Source: Viscum album (Eukaryota; Streptophyta; Magnoliopsida; Santalales; Viscaceae). Taken from it: 64,000 nucleotides of DNA. The stretch spans positions 275,812,250-275,876,249 of the forward strand of contig OY728153.1 of NCBI GenBank assembly GCA_963277665.1, in the 5' to 3' direction. The translations under genes and the position numbers were made by a program. Shown piece after piece: positions 47,889 through 60,597 of this stretch. A model generated the notes under the pieces. It saw only the letters and a program-made list of their open reading frames with translations. It did not search any database and was not told the origin of the DNA. How positions within the stretch are numbered: the first letter of the stretch is position 1; each line of letters starts with the position of its first letter.

Positions 47889-49099
47889 CGATGGGTGCGC
47901 TGCCTCCCTCCGCCCGCATCCACAACTGTGGGCCACTGGAGTTGCTCCGATGGTCCATTTATTAAACCGTCTGTGCCTACAGGATCGTAGGGCTACCAAC
48001 TTCATTGCGATGAATTCAAACTCACGTTTCTACCATTTTGAAAATATCATCCATAAAGAATGCACAAAAAAATCAAGGCAGAGGGACTCGAGCCTTGTTC
48101 GTGTCGGCCCACGCCCTCCGCGTTAGAGGTGCCAAATCAAAGGGAGTTTTTGGTTTTCAACACATGAATCTACCCTTCCATTCAAATCCCCAAATTTAAC
48201 AACCCTCACATAAGAAAACACGATCCGAAGATCAACCTATTCGTGGGTTGATCCACGTTCGTTGTTTTAGAACGAAGAATGGGAAAATAACATCAATCAC
48301 AAAGAAATCATAACCCATACCAAGATTCAGATTTTTCATAGGCGATGGATGATGATCCAAGTCGTCTTTGACTCGTGATCCACTGTTGTTCTTCATCATT
48401 TGTCAAATCCTAGATCTGATCTCATTCTCCATGAGATTTTTCACCACGATCTGATCCTCCAGTGTTCGTCTTTAGCAAGGGTTTATCTGGTGTTCATTGT
48501 TCTTTGTTGGAGAGGAATTCCACTTTAAGTTCATCAGATAATCCTTAGGGTTTAATTATCCACTCTCCAACACATTAGTTTAATAAAAAGAAAAACATTG
48601 CAACGTTTCTGTCACGCTGTGACGTTTCGTCGTTACGCTGTTTTATTTATGGAATAATGTAGCGGTTAATTTTTCACAATGATCCATTAATGATCCTCAT
48701 TTAATACACCTTGTCATTGCCTCATCTCCAAACTACAATATCACCGTCCTCCGCTCAACAATGCGAAATAATATAAATTTTTTTTCTATGTTATTTTATT
48801 ATTTATTGAAAAGTCTGAAAATTAACGTTTTCATTCGACCCTTTCTAGTCGATGTTAATCCCTTTCTAGGAAAATCCCAGCATTCCGAGTTCAACGGTGC
48901 CTTTTGATTTTCGATCTGAGCACCAATTCAAAATTTATAAAAACCAGATTGCATGTTTACATAAGTGAACTAATGAAAAGTTAAAAATTACATTCCAGGA
49001 ACCCTGAGCCTCAGAATCACGTGTCGTCTCAGTGCCTGGTCTCTAAATAATTTCATATAATATAAAAAAAAAGTTACACAGAAATTTTGGGATATTAAA

Positions 49100-49688
49100 T
49101 TCTCACAACCTTAGGTATTTACTTCCCCGAAATCCAAAACAAAGGGTAATCAAACAAATGGAGGTACTGAGCACGAATCTGTGCCTCCCGCTCGCATGTG
49201 CTCTTCTAGAGATTCCCTTTCTTCCACTGAACATGCACTATAGGAATCAAACATCCACAAAGTACCCTCTCCTGTCGATACTCTATCTTCACCGGGGGCT
49301 TTGAAAATGTTACCCTATCATCAATGTATAACTCTCCCCAATCGATGACGTGTGATGGATTATGCACGTACCTCCTCAGCTATGATACGTGAAAAACATC
49401 ATGGAGTCAGTGCATCTGTGGGTGAAGATATAGGCGGTATGCCACCTCACCAACTCTGATAAGAATCTAAAAAGTTCTGATGAACCTCAGAGATAACTTG
49501 CCGACCCAGCCAAATATTCGTAATCCCCATTGGGGTGAGACCCAAAGGAATACATGGTCTCCCTCCTCGAACTCCAAGGGTCCCCGTATCCTATCAGCAT
49601 TTGATTTCTTCCTAATATGTAAAATCATAATATTCTCCTGGATGGTATGCACCCTCTTGGTGGTAGCCCATACCAACTCTAGACCCAT
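49100..49688 (-). pseudogene. E: integrase C-terminus and chromodomain-like tail
   Basis: Open stretch 49467-49688: FEEGDHVFLWVSPQWGLRIF and GWVGKLSLRF, the usual GDHVFLKVSP...GKLSPRF block. Leftward through stops, HDVFHVSXLRRYVHNPSHVI and RQERVLCGCLIPIVHVQWKK, the Tekay-type tail. The first bases (about 49100-49120, TTCTCACAACC on plus) are where a polypurine tract should be, but it is weak. Confidence 0.8.
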
Positions 49689-50450
49689 ATGTGCTGACTC
49701 CCCTGGGTCTGTCTAGTATAGTAGTGATATTCAAGGCTTCCCATACAAGGCCTCAAATGGTTCCATGCCAATGGTGGAGTGACAACTATTGTTGTATGTG
49801 AACTCCACCAGTGGTAGGTGGTCCTCCCAACTATGACCAAAATCTTGGACACAAGCAAGAATCTTGTCCTCCAAGGTCTGTATGGTCTAATCTGTCTTAC
49901 CATCTATCTAGGGGTGAAAGGCGGTTCTCAAGCAAAGCTGAGTCCTGAAAACCTCTTGCAATCCCTTCCACAACCGAGATGTAAAACAAGCATCATGATA
50001 TAAGATGATCTTCAAAGTAAACCTATGAATCCACACTATATCTTGGATGTAGAGGAATCCCAAGCCCTCTATAGATCCCTGCTCCTGGATGGGTAGGTAG
50101 TGGGCCGAGTTGGTGAGTCAGACAATGATCACCCAGATAGAATCGTGGCCCCTGGTTGTGTGTGGTAACCCCATCATGAAGTCCATGGAGATACCATCCC
50201 ACTTCTATTTTGGTATGTCAAGTGGCTGTGCCAAGACTACTAGTACCTGATGCTTGGCCTTCACTTACTGACAAGTGAGGCATCATGAAACAAACTCTGC
50301 CACCTCTTTCTTCATCCATGGCCACCAGTACTGACGTCAGAGGTCCTGGTACATATTTGCTGCACCGAGATGTGCCGACAAAGGGGATGTATGGAACTCC
50401 ATAAAAACCTACTCCTGTAATGTCACTGGTACTATGGTTCATCCTCTGAA
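49689..50450 (-). pseudogene. E: integrase core and zinc-binding domain
   Basis: From right to left the minus strand reads HLGAANMYQDL, then QYWWPWMKKEVAEFVS, a CLTCQ zinc pair, WDGISMDFMMGLPHTTRGHD with the first catalytic Asp, ILYHDACFTSRLWKGLQ where SDRD has become LYHD (second Asp lost), DGKTD where the catalytic Glu is Asp, and VEFTYNNSCHSTIGMEPFEA. The enzyme is clearly dead. Confidence 0.85.
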
Positions 50451-51290
50451 AAGAATTACATGATCCCCACCTATCAAAAAATCATAAGAAGATTTCCTTG
50501 AGGATAACTGAGCACGTCGGGCCTCACAATCAACATCCACAAGCTATGCCTACCTAACATGCTGTAAGAGTGGATGAGTTACTATCATCGACTAAAGGAA
50601 AATAGCCTCATACCTATCCATGAAGGATATCTTAAGCGATACCAGCTACTCTGAGGCCTCATTCTGTAACTATGAACTCGATCTCCAGCTGAGAGAATCC
50701 GCCACAACATTCCCCTTCCTAGGAGTATAGACTTTCTCTAAGTCATAGTCCTAGAGGAACTCTATCCAATGCCACTATCTCAGGTTTAGATCCTTTAGTG
50801 AAATTATATACCTAAGGCTCTTGTGGTCTGAGTAGACGATGAACTACTCACCCATCTGGTAGTGTCGCCACATCCTCTGTGTGAATACCACTACTGCTAA
50901 CTCCTGGTCATGAGTCTCATAGTTCTGATCATGTGGTCTTAATTTTTGTGGGATATAAGCAATCACTGCATGCTCCTACATCAAGACACAACCTAGTCTG
51001 GTCCCGGATGCATCGCATTATACCACATAGTCGATTCCCTCCTCTGGAAACCTCAATATGGGAGCTTTGGTCAAGCTCTTCCCCAGCTTTTGGAAGCTCT
51101 GATGGAATTTATCTGTCCACACAAAAAGTTTTCCCATCTTCTTAAAAGCTGTCATAGGTTTTGATACTCTAGAGAAGTCAAGCACAAAACTCCAGTAGTA
51201 TCCGACTAACCCCAAGAAACTCCGCACCTCAGTCACGCTTATGGGTGGCTCCCAAGTAAGCACTGCCTCTATTTTCATTGGATCCACTGA
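50451..51290 (-). pseudogene. E: RNase H and connection
   Basis: The open stretch 51018-51287 holds the RT-RNase H connection [20 protein letters not shown] and [20 protein letters not shown], then [13 protein letters not shown]. RNase H itself continues to about 50690 through stops. Confidence 0.8.
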
Positions 51291-51910
51291 AACTCCAACC
51301 TCCGAGATGATGTGTCCCAGAAACTAGACCTCCTAAATCCAAAATTAGTACTTCGAGATCTTACCATAAAACTGGTTCTCTCAGAGTGTATCTAGGACTA
51401 TCCAAAGGTGTGTAGCGTGCTCCTCCTCTGATACTAAGTACACCAAGATGTAATCAATGAAGAATACCACAAAATGATTAAGGTAAGGCTGTAAGATCTT
51501 GTTCATGAGTCCCATGATCACTGTTGGGGTATTGGTCACACCGAAGGGCATCACCAAGAACTCGTAGTGGTCATACCAACATCTAATGGTTATATTCGGT
51601 ACTTCTTCATCCCATACCCGAAGCTGATGATAGCATAATCTGAGGTCCATCTTTGAGAACCAACTCACCCCCTTCAACTGATCGAAGATGTCATCAATTC
51701 TTGGAAGTAGATAATTGTTCTTCACGTTAACCTGGTTTATGCGCCAGAAGACCACATATAGCCTCAATCTCCCATCTTCCTTCTTGGAAAACAACACTGG
51801 GGATGCTCATCGAGAAACACTGGGTCTTAAGAACCCATTCCTCTATAAGTCCTCCAACTATACTCTCAGCTCCCAGAGCTCCACAGGAGCCATCCGATAT
51901 GAAATTGTGG
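51291..51910 (-). pseudogene. E: reverse transcriptase with broken active site
   Basis: The 138-codon stretch 51381-51797 reads MLFSKKEDGRLRLYVVFWRI, FDQLKGVSWFSKMDLRLCYH with motif A Asp, FLVMPFGVTNTPTVIMGLMN and VVFFIDYILVYLVS. The catalytic pair FIDD is FIDY here, so the second Asp is lost. Confidence 0.9.
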
Positions 51911-52540
51911 ACATCAGTGTCATCCCGAGGTATAGGTCAATGCAGTAGTCTACCTACCTGTCAGTAGGTAGTCTCCGAACATCTTTAGGAAGGACATCCT
52001 CATACTCATCCACCAGTATAGGAAAGCTCAGACTCCTCTCGTCCACCGCACCAAGGGTGAGGCTAGAAAACTGGTGAGTGATTGGCTGCACCCTCCCACA
52101 AAAAGTACATCTTATACTGCAAATATTAGATTCTCACTGGTGAAGGAAAACCTGGTCCCATCCTCATGGACACACCATAATTTTTTCCTAAAATAGTCGA
52201 TATGAGCATGGACTGTAGATAACCAATCCATACCCAAGATGACACTATAAGGCCTCGACACTGCTACTAGGAGATCCCATATGAAGGTCTTTCCTCCTAG
52301 AATAAGCTCTCACTTTGGGAACCAATGTTTAATCATCAAATCCCCTCACATAGGAGTCTATAATCGTAAATATCAATCCAACGGTTCGATCAGAATCTCT
52401 AAGCCTTGAATGAGGTCCGTGGAAAGGAAAGTTACTGGAACCTGTGTCTATAAGAACTAAAACTAAGGTGGATAAGACATAGATAGTACCTCTAATCATC
52501 TCTAGAGTGACATGATAGTAGGACTCCATCAACTGAAGAT
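51911..52540 (-). pseudogene. E: aspartic protease
   Basis: The open stretch 52329-52532 contains LVLVLIDTGSSNFPFHGP with the DTGSS active site. A broken ILGMDWL block is readable near 52220-52240, followed by HAHIDYFRKKLWC. The linker to RT follows. Confidence 0.8.
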
Positions 52541-53660
52541 AGCCTTACCCCTATCCACCGTCTCCCTAAGCTCATGGTGGACCACCTGGGGGTGGTGGAG
52601 GTGGTACCTCAAACCATCATCCACTGCCTACCACTCGGCCTGATCCCCTTCCATGTCTGTTGCCTTACAGACCTCCTCTCTTGAACCTTTTCCTTTTCCT
52701 TGGAAGTCCCTCGACCATATATTGATCGTATTTTATACAGGTTGGTCAGTCATGAGCCATGTGTCTCTGCCCGCCACAGGAGTAACAAAATCTAGACCTT
52801 AGCTGACCTCCTCTTCCCCGTGAGATCCAAACCTCCGACACTGCATTTTGGGGTCATACTCTAGAAGGTCTGGCCTATTTGGGATCTATGATGTCTTCCT
52901 AATGCCATCTTCAGATAACTCGATCACCTGTCATCTAGTGGTGGAACTCACTATCGACGCCTTCTTATCTTGGAAGATCTCCAATAGTAGGGATCGCTCT
53001 ATCACTCGAGCCTGCGTCAGGATGCTAAGTGAAATCATCAACGCCCTGATCTCCCTTCAGAGTCCCTTCTCAAAGGTCTGGGCCCTGAAGAAAGGGTCCT
53101 GTACCATGTTGGTGGAGTAGCGAGAGAGGTTGGTAAACCTCACCGAGTACTGGGCCACAGTCAGGTTGCCCTAGTGTAGGTGCAGTAACACCTTAATATG
53201 CATTGAATGTAGTGTTTCTGGTATGTACTCCACCCTGCAGAGGATATCGAAGTCCAACTAGGAAATGTCCATATCTTCATGTGTCTGAAGCATCAAGATC
53301 CACCATCTCCATGCCGTGCCTTGAAAAAGGATAGCAGTTAGGACCACCATCTGGTCTGTAGGTGTCTCTACCGGGTGAAAAATCTGCATAACTACCTCCA
53401 GCCAATGCTCAGATGCATGAGGATCTGTCTCACATCGAATCATCATAGGTATCTATCTTTGGAACTCGTGAAACACAATTAGTCAGTGTGCACTATTTGA
53501 TGGTGGGGCTGGTAGAAACTGCTGCTCTATGGGTGGTGGTGCTACTGGTACACCACCCAAAGGTGCTATCGCTGCAAGTGGTCCCTGCATCGATGCATCA
53601 TTACTCAATGGTCTATCATCATGATACCTCACTGTAATCTTGTATGTTTGTATTCATGGA
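52541..53660 (-). pseudogene. E: gag
   Basis: Open stretch 53258-53446: HASEHWLEVVMQIFHPVETP and QMVVLTAILFQGTAWRWW, the Ty3 gag capsid pattern. Near 52745-52800 a zinc knuckle RFCYSCGGQRHMAHD keeps two Cys and the His but not the last Cys. Between them YSVRFTNLSRYSTNMV and FEKGLXREIRALM are readable through stops. Confidence 0.8.
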
Positions 53661-53932
53661 GGAATTCGGTAGGGATACAAATGTGCCACGATCAATAAGT
53701 TATACCTGGTGATCTGACTCAAAAGAGATCAAGAGAAAAACATTTCCAAAACACATGCAAGCAGTTTTTTCATGTACTGAGTCAGAAAACAGAATTCAGG
53801 TTCCTGGTGTGTGGATATGTCGACTACTATATGAACACTAGACTCCCCAAATTGAAATCTAAACTCAAGACACTTAACACTATTTCCCCAATCGAAAATA
53901 CAAACTCTTAGTTCTTTTTGTAGAACCGACCA

Positions 53933-53945
53933 CCCTCTGATACCA
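53933..53945 (-). other. Primer binding site of element E
   Basis: The minus strand reads TGGTATCAGAGGG: 11 bases match the plant initiator-methionine tRNA complement. It lies three bases inside the LTR. Confidence 0.9.
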
Positions 53946-53948
53946 CTT

Positions 53949-56787
53949 TTTCACAACACGTCCCAAGGGGCCCATGCCATGACTACCCCATTCTCGCCTT
54001 CCATAAGCCAAGGGATGACGAATATCACTAAAAAGTAATATACCAAAAAGGGAAGGCATTGTATTTAAACCTATACACACATAGTCAAGGAAAACTGCAC
54101 AAAGAAAACCACAAAGGGAAGAAAGAAGTAAAACCACCAAAAAGTACCACCACTAAGAGTAAAAGGTGTACAATGAAAGTAAAGGGGTATAGAACACAAG
54201 ACCAACTAAAAGGAAAGTAAAAAAAAAATAAGTACAAGCTATAGAGGTCATCTTCCAAGGATCCTACCTGAAGGGTAGGTACAACTCACTGTCAGATGTC
54301 ACTGTAACACACCACGTCTATTGATCCACCTCAGAGCACTGTCTAGGCCTGGATCTCCAAAGTCCCAGTAAAATCTATCCATTATATTCACAATACACAA
54401 TAGATGTGGGCGAAGCCCATACAAGGGTGAGTATAACAATATATAGTAGGGACCCAGAGACCAACTCGGGTCTCATAGAAATCCACAAAGGAAGGACAAC
54501 ACAAAGAAAAATCTCAAAGGTACAAATCAAAAGACACAACTCACACCAGGTATAACTTAATTACATATGTATAGATGATAAGTCGTAAAGATAGATCATA
54601 TTATTATATTTATAGGCTCTACTGTTGATCCACGAAGGGTTTCTCTACTGCTGATCCATGAAGGGTTGCTATGTTGTTGATCCAAGAAGGGTTTCTCTCG
54701 TGCTAATCCATGAAGGGTCACTATCAAACTGATCCATGAAGGGTTGATCCATTTCTAATCCATGATGTGTTTCTCTATAGTTGATCCAAATCTGTTTGCA
54801 CTACTGTTGATCCATGATGGGTCAATCTCATGCTGATCCATGAAGGGTCGCTCCATTGCTGATCCACCAAAGGTCACTCTTCATTCTTCATGTCACAGTC
54901 AACCACTGGATTCCTGCACTTAGAATGATTGATTTATGTAGGTTCTTATCCTTAATACATTGGTCATACCTCAACTACCATGAAGTTCCACATATATTAA
55001 CCCAAATTATCATCTCATCGTAAGGGTCTCAATGCAATAGGCGGCTAGTTGAACGAATTCACGGTCTGTAAGATATGGAAATTTTTGTAAAAGGGACCAG
55101 TTGGATTTGATTCTGATCCAACTTGGCCACATAAAAACCTTATCCAAAACTCACATAGAGTATCTCATTAGGAACTCCTCATCACAATGGTCCTCATGCC
55201 ACATTAAGCGTATCAATCGGACACCCGATCTGCATGTTATTGATGTTTTTCCAAAAAGGGGATGGTTGGGTCTGGGTCCAGTCTAACCCAACCTGACCCA
55301 GAACCACCCCACTAGGCTGCTCAGTCTGCTAGAGGAGGACTGGTTCATCACCTGACTAAGAAGTGGTTGGAAGCCACGTCCAAATCCCCACTCTCCCTGC
55401 GGTCAACGCGGGGCGGTTTCCTCTACCACAGTCAGGCGACCGCGGCTTGTGCCACGTGATCATCCAAGTGGACAACCGGTACTCCCACACGTGGTCAATG
55501 AAACATGTACTTCCAGCTTTCTCAAGAAGCCTGAACATGGTACGCCTCTCAACATAGTGCCTTTCAGCATCATAATCCATTCTACCATAGCGTACCACCT
55601 CCCTCCGCCCGCAGACATAGCCGTGGGCCATCAGAGTAGCTCCATTAGTCCGTTTCTTGAATTGTCTGCGCCTACGAGATCATAGGGATGCCACCTTCAC
55701 TATGATGACTTTGAACTCACCTTGATAAAGTTTCAAAAAAAAATTACATAAAGAACGCACAAGAACACGCAAGGCGAAGGGAATCGGGCCTTGTTCGTGT
55801 CGGCCCACGCCCTCCGTGTTAGAGGTGTATAATCCATTTGGGGTTTAGGTTTTCAACACATGAATCTATCCCACCATTCAAGTCCCCAAATTTAACAACC
55901 CTCCTGCAAGAACACATGATCCACATATCAACCTTGTTCATGGGTTGATCCACGTTCGTTGTTTTAGAACGAATAAATAACAACAATCACAAAGAAATCA
56001 TAACCCCTACATGGATTTGTATTTTTCACAGTTGATGGATGATTATCCAAGTCGTCGTCGACCCGTGATCTTCTGTCATTCTTAACCATTCGTCAAATCA
56101 CTGATTTGATCTCGTTCTCCATGAGATTTTTCACTACACTCTGATCCTCCAGCATTAATCATTAGTGGGGGTTTCTCCGGTTTTCATTTTTCTTTGTTAG
56201 AGATAAATTCCTCTGTAAGTTCTTCAGAGAATCCCTAGAGTTTAATTATATACTCTTCAACATGTTATTTTAATAAAAATAAACACTTCACATCGTTTTT
56301 TATGTTGCGATGTTGTGTCTTTACGTTGTTTTATTTATAAAACAATGGTGAGATTACACTTGCACAATGAGAAATTAACAATCCTCATTTAATGTGCCTC
56401 ATCATCACCTCGTCACCGCACCGTAGCGCCATCGTCCACCGCTCAATGGTTTGAAATAAAATAAAATAACGTTTTCTAATTTATTTTATTATTTTCTAAA
56501 AAGTTTGAAAATTAACTTTTCTGTCCGACCCTTACTGGTCAAAGTTAAGTCCTTTCTAGGAGAATCTCGGTGTTCCAAGTTCAACGGTGGCCCCCAAATT
56601 TTTGATTCGATCACTGGTTCAAAATATAGAAAAACCCACTTGAACATTTACTTAATTGAACTAAAGAAAAGTTAAAAATTACATTTGAGGAACCCCGGGC
56701 CCTAGAATCATGTGTCGTCTTAGCACCTTATCTCGAAATAATTCAATATAATTTAAAAAAATTACACATAAATTTCAAGACATTACA
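53949..56787 (-). repeat. 5' LTR of element E, 2.8 kb
   Basis: It begins TTTCACAACACGTCCC (terminal TG lost) and ends GACATTACA before the AAAGT duplication. It is collinear with the left LTR, lacks the SINE-like segment and solo LTR F, and has ten minisatellite units. ORFs inside are chance. Confidence 0.9.
54627..54886. repeat. 26-bp minisatellite, 10 copies
   Basis: Ten units in exact 26-base register (for example GATCCATGAAGGGT plus CGCTCCATTGCT), the counterpart of 45048-45333. Confidence 0.95.
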
Positions 56788-57129
56788 AAAGTTTTTTCAA
56801 TGTCCATTTTTATCATACCCAACATTGAATTCTCAAATAAATATCAATATTTATAGAGGATTTTAACATTTTTTTATTTAAAATGTAATTGAAATCCATT
56901 TTCAACATCATTTTCTGTTAAAAACTGATGTTGAAAGTCTCCCTATATTTATATTTAATGGGGATTTAAATTTCGATTTTTATAGTAAATAAAGTTGAAT
57001 GTTATTTTAACATTTGTTTTAAATGAACAAGGTTAAAACCATTCTTTTATAAATGGTTGTATTCAAGTTTTTTGACCAAATTTATAAATGAAAAATAACT
57101 AAAATGAAAATGTTAATTTCTAGTAGTTG

Positions 57130-57983
57130 AAATCACACGCATTCACTATTATCATTAATTTAATTAAAAAGAAGAGAAAAATATATCCTTGAAACCAAAA
57201 AAATTATCTTTTAAAATTATAAAAATATCTTGTTTAGTTTTTTATAAGAAATATGTAAAACTTATCAATTTTTGATTTAAATCAATTGACTTTTAAGGTT
57301 AAATAAGATCATGAAGTCCTAATTTTGGTTGGAATTTTTATTTTTAAAATTTTAATTAATTTTTTATTTTACGAATCAAGTCACTTCAAGGGAAATTATG
57401 AAATTTTTGAATCAATTAAAAAAATGATTTATTATTTAATTTATAATTAAATATCTAATCTATTGATAATTTAACTGTTTGGGTTAATGAATTTTGAGTG
57501 TGGTTCAATTTTTTCATCTGATGATGTGATATAAAGATAGATGGGAGATATTAAGTTTTGATTTATAAATATTTAATTTTATTTTAATTTCCATATTAAA
57601 TTTAATCTCAAGGAAGTTAAATATAATTGAGGTTTATAAAATAAAATGAATATTTATTTCCCTCTAACTTTGGAATGTTTGACTAAAGGGGTTTTCTACT
57701 CCTTCAGTTCTTCTTCCTCTCATCAATGGCCACACATGACCATCTCTTTCCTCCTCTGATTAACTTAATTAATATTTAAGTTATCACAGTAAGATCCTGT
57801 CCCATATATTTCACCAAACTTGTTATTTTTCTCTAATTTTTTTGTGGGATTATATGGATTTATCTCTAATAAAAAGAAATAAATTGGGGGATTATTGACC
57901 TAGGTTTCAGGTTAAGTTTTCACCTGATATGGGATGGTTATTGGGTGTTTTACCTCTATCAAATAATCATAGAAGAAAAGGTT
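57130..57983. other. No feature recognised
   Basis: AT-rich sequence between the CACTA-like end and the LTR fragment. I see no coding region, repeat or element boundary in it. Confidence 0.6.
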
Positions 57984-58858
57984 TGTAACACCCAAAATAT
58001 TGTATAAAAATAAACATGGATCCAAGAGGTAATTTCATAATCTAGAATATAAAACAGTAAATAGTATATGTGATGCATCAAAAAAAAAGATAAAAAACTC
58101 ATAAGTACTTCACAATGAATAATGAATAAAATTTCTGTAACACTAGATGATAAATATGAAATATAACTAAAAATAAAAATAAAAAATGGCCTCTAATGCC
58201 ACTAATAATAAAACCCTCATAGAACAATGGACCTCCATAAACCTGTTAGATTTGGACCATGTGTCTAGATCCAAGTCAATACCAGCACTTGAAATGAAAC
58301 ATGAAGGTCTACACATGTATATTAGAACCCTTTTTGTGTATGTAGGTAGGGGTGAGTCTAATGAATAATTAGTATTTACCTACTTTCCCCAAAACACATA
58401 GTGCAACTGATAAAGAAGACATGCAATAAAATATTGGGAGAGTTTGGATTAGTACTTAGTGAAACTCACAAACCTAGAAACATTACTCATGCATGTACAT
58501 ATAAACATACCTTTTCCCATGAAACTAGAAGAAACACACACCTAAAATACTTAACTAATATTACCTAAATCCAGATAGGTCCCACCTTATTATAATAAAT
58601 GAATCGAATACCCTCATGACCCAATGAGATATGTACCACTAACACTCTCATATCATCAGAAATAAATCCCAATGGGTATCATTATGTCCATCATAACTCA
58701 CTTATAGGAGTCCCACCTAACCAATTAGAAATATCACTACCTATCAATAAACTAAACCCCAAAATATCATGATAAATAGTGATAAAACTAAATAATGGGA
58801 CCCAACCATATGAAATAGCATAAAATAAAACTTTTTTCCTTTCCTCATATCATATCAT
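57984..58858 (-). repeat. Truncated Ty3-type LTR
   Basis: It starts TGTAACACCC, the usual plus-strand edge of minus-oriented chromovirus LTRs, and has the shared GGGGTGAGT...TTAGTA motif at 58349-58374. It is cut at 58859 by the LTR of element F. No primer site precedes it, so it is the outer end of a 3' or solo LTR. The 60-codon ORF at 58186-58368 has no recognisable domain. Confidence 0.5.
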
Positions 58859-60582
58859 TGGTCTTGGTCTCACTTAAATTTACCCATGTTTTTATGGTTG
58901 AAGTGGTCACCCATAGTGTATCTTGGGTTGTCGAATCCTTAGATACCTAAGAAGAAACCTATATACATGTGAATTATATGGATTAATTTTATTATTAAAT
59001 GGATAACTTGTGTTGGATTTGATATGGTTTAAATTAATACTAATAAATCTAAGTTAATTCAATTTGAGAGAATGAGTTGATCCTAGGTTATCACTTGGGG
59101 TGGATTGGATGAATTCCTTTTTAAACTATTTCAATTTCTTAAATTTGAGTTGGGTTCACTCAATGAAGTAAAACTACCATAATAAATTAATGGTTTAATA
59201 CCTTCAAAACCTAATAATAATCACCCATACACTTTTATTATATTTTTTTTGATCACTCCAAGGTAAATTTCTTATTAGAACTTGAAGTGTGTGGCCTTAA
59301 AATTCAACAAAGATGAAGAAGTTTTAAGATCATCAAAAAAAAATTATCAATTGAAGGAAGTGATTAGAAATTAATAGAGTGATAAATAAAATAAAATATA
59401 GACCCTTGATACTCCCTTGGAACGACCCATAAGAGATTTATCCCTCCATTGATACTTTTCCCTCAATGGAAGTGAGAAGTAGACTCATGAGGGATTAATT
59501 GAAGAAAAAAATAGTAAAATAATGATCACTCCAACCTTCTGTGAAGAATTTTAAAAAAATTTGTAAATAAATTTAATCATTGAGAAAAATATATTAATGT
59601 GATATAGGAATAACACAATAAGATAAAATTAAGAACTTTTATTAAAAACTATGGTGATCTAAACAACATATATGGGAAATAAATGCGATTACAAAGACAA
59701 ATCATCAACATAACATTACAATGAAACAAACACAAATAATCACTCTATAACTTCACAAAACCTCCTTAAATATTAATTCCAAGATAATTTGGTAAATCTA
59801 ACAATAATAAAAGTCTTCCAATTTTATTATGGTAGGCCTAATGTGGTGGAAAGTCTATGGAATGCGGACTTTTCCACCCTTGACCTGAAATAGAATCCGA
59901 CTTGCATTCCTATGACATATGTGTCCAAACTATAATCTATATGGAATAATTGGAGTGTTACATAGAATAATAAATGTAATACTTGTATTTCTCATAAAAC
60001 CCTATAAAAATTTATCCCATTTTTTTTAGTTTTCAAGATATGATCATAATGACGGGCTGTTCTTCTAGGCCACATAATATAGCCTAGAATTTTATCTTTA
60101 ATTTGGGACACCTGTGAATCCATTAAAAAATCAGAATTAGTTATAGTCACTATTATATTAAATGTTACTAATGATGTATTCGATCTCTAATTAAAATTTT
60201 ACCTTCATTAGATCTTTTAAATGGGTAAATAATACAAATAATTGGACTATGGTTGAGTTTTCATCACCCAAAATTTTTTTGTATGAAGGCCCATTTTAGT
60301 GGTCTTAAAATGTGATTCTTCAAGTTCACTATAAGAATGAAATATTTCCAATATAATGTAAAATATGAAAATGAAATATTAAATGAAAATCAAGAGTAGT
60401 GGGGGATTAATAATGTGTCTCAAAACGTACTAAATAGTAGTAGACTTTAACTAAGAATTGTAATAATGATGTGAAATAATGTTCAAAATGTAAAATACAC
60501 TAAGAATGATGTTTATGAATAATAAATAACACGAATATTATAATATATACAGTTAATATTAGTATCATTTAGTGGTTAATCA
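58859..60582 (-). repeat. 3' LTR of element F, 1,724 bp
   Basis: It starts TGGTCTTGGTCTC and ends GTTAATCA, collinear with the solo LTR at 46174-47883. The flanking five bases on the left are ATCAT. Confidence 0.85.
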
Positions 60583-60597
60583 CACCCCCAAATTGAG
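60583..60597 (-). other. Polypurine tract of element F
   Basis: The minus strand reads CTCAATTTGGGGGTG directly before the LTR start TGATTAACC. Only the G run is strongly purine. Confidence 0.65.

Larger units (their letters stand above)
43954..49099 (-). repeat. 3' LTR of element E, with two insertions
   Basis: It starts TGTCACGAACCGTCCC and ends ATATTAAA. It is collinear with 53949-56787 once the SINE-like segment (about 44105-44505) and solo LTR F (46174-47883) are removed. The GGGGTGAGT motif is at 44841-44868 and the 26-bp minisatellite at 45048-45333. The open stretches at 44152-46077 are chance. Confidence 0.85.
43954..56787 (-). mobile_element. Ty3 element E, Tekay-like chromovirus
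   Basis: This is a complete but decayed minus-strand element: 5' LTR 53949-56787, primer site, gag, protease, RT, RNase H, integrase with chromodomain-like tail, and 3' LTR 43954-49099. The left LTR is enlarged by a SINE-like insertion and a solo LTR. It is flanked by AAAGT on both sides, inside CACTA element H. The LTRs have diverged much more than those of element C. Confidence 0.9.
43600..57129. mobile_element. CACTA-like DNA transposon H, split by element E
   Basis: Left part about 43600-43953 and right part 56788-57129. The right end on the minus strand reads CAACTACTAGAAATT, close to the CACTACTAGAAA terminus of plant EnSpm/CACTA elements. Both parts carry short subterminal repeats in both orientations based on GATGTTGAAATCC and ACTGACATT, typical of such elements. 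No transposase gene is present, so it is non-autonomous or gutted. I could not find a convincing left terminus. Confidence 0.5.

Noticed and set aside
57700..57780. Possible small gene start near ATGGCCACACATGACC
   Set aside because: The frame ends after 17 codons and nothing around it looks coding.
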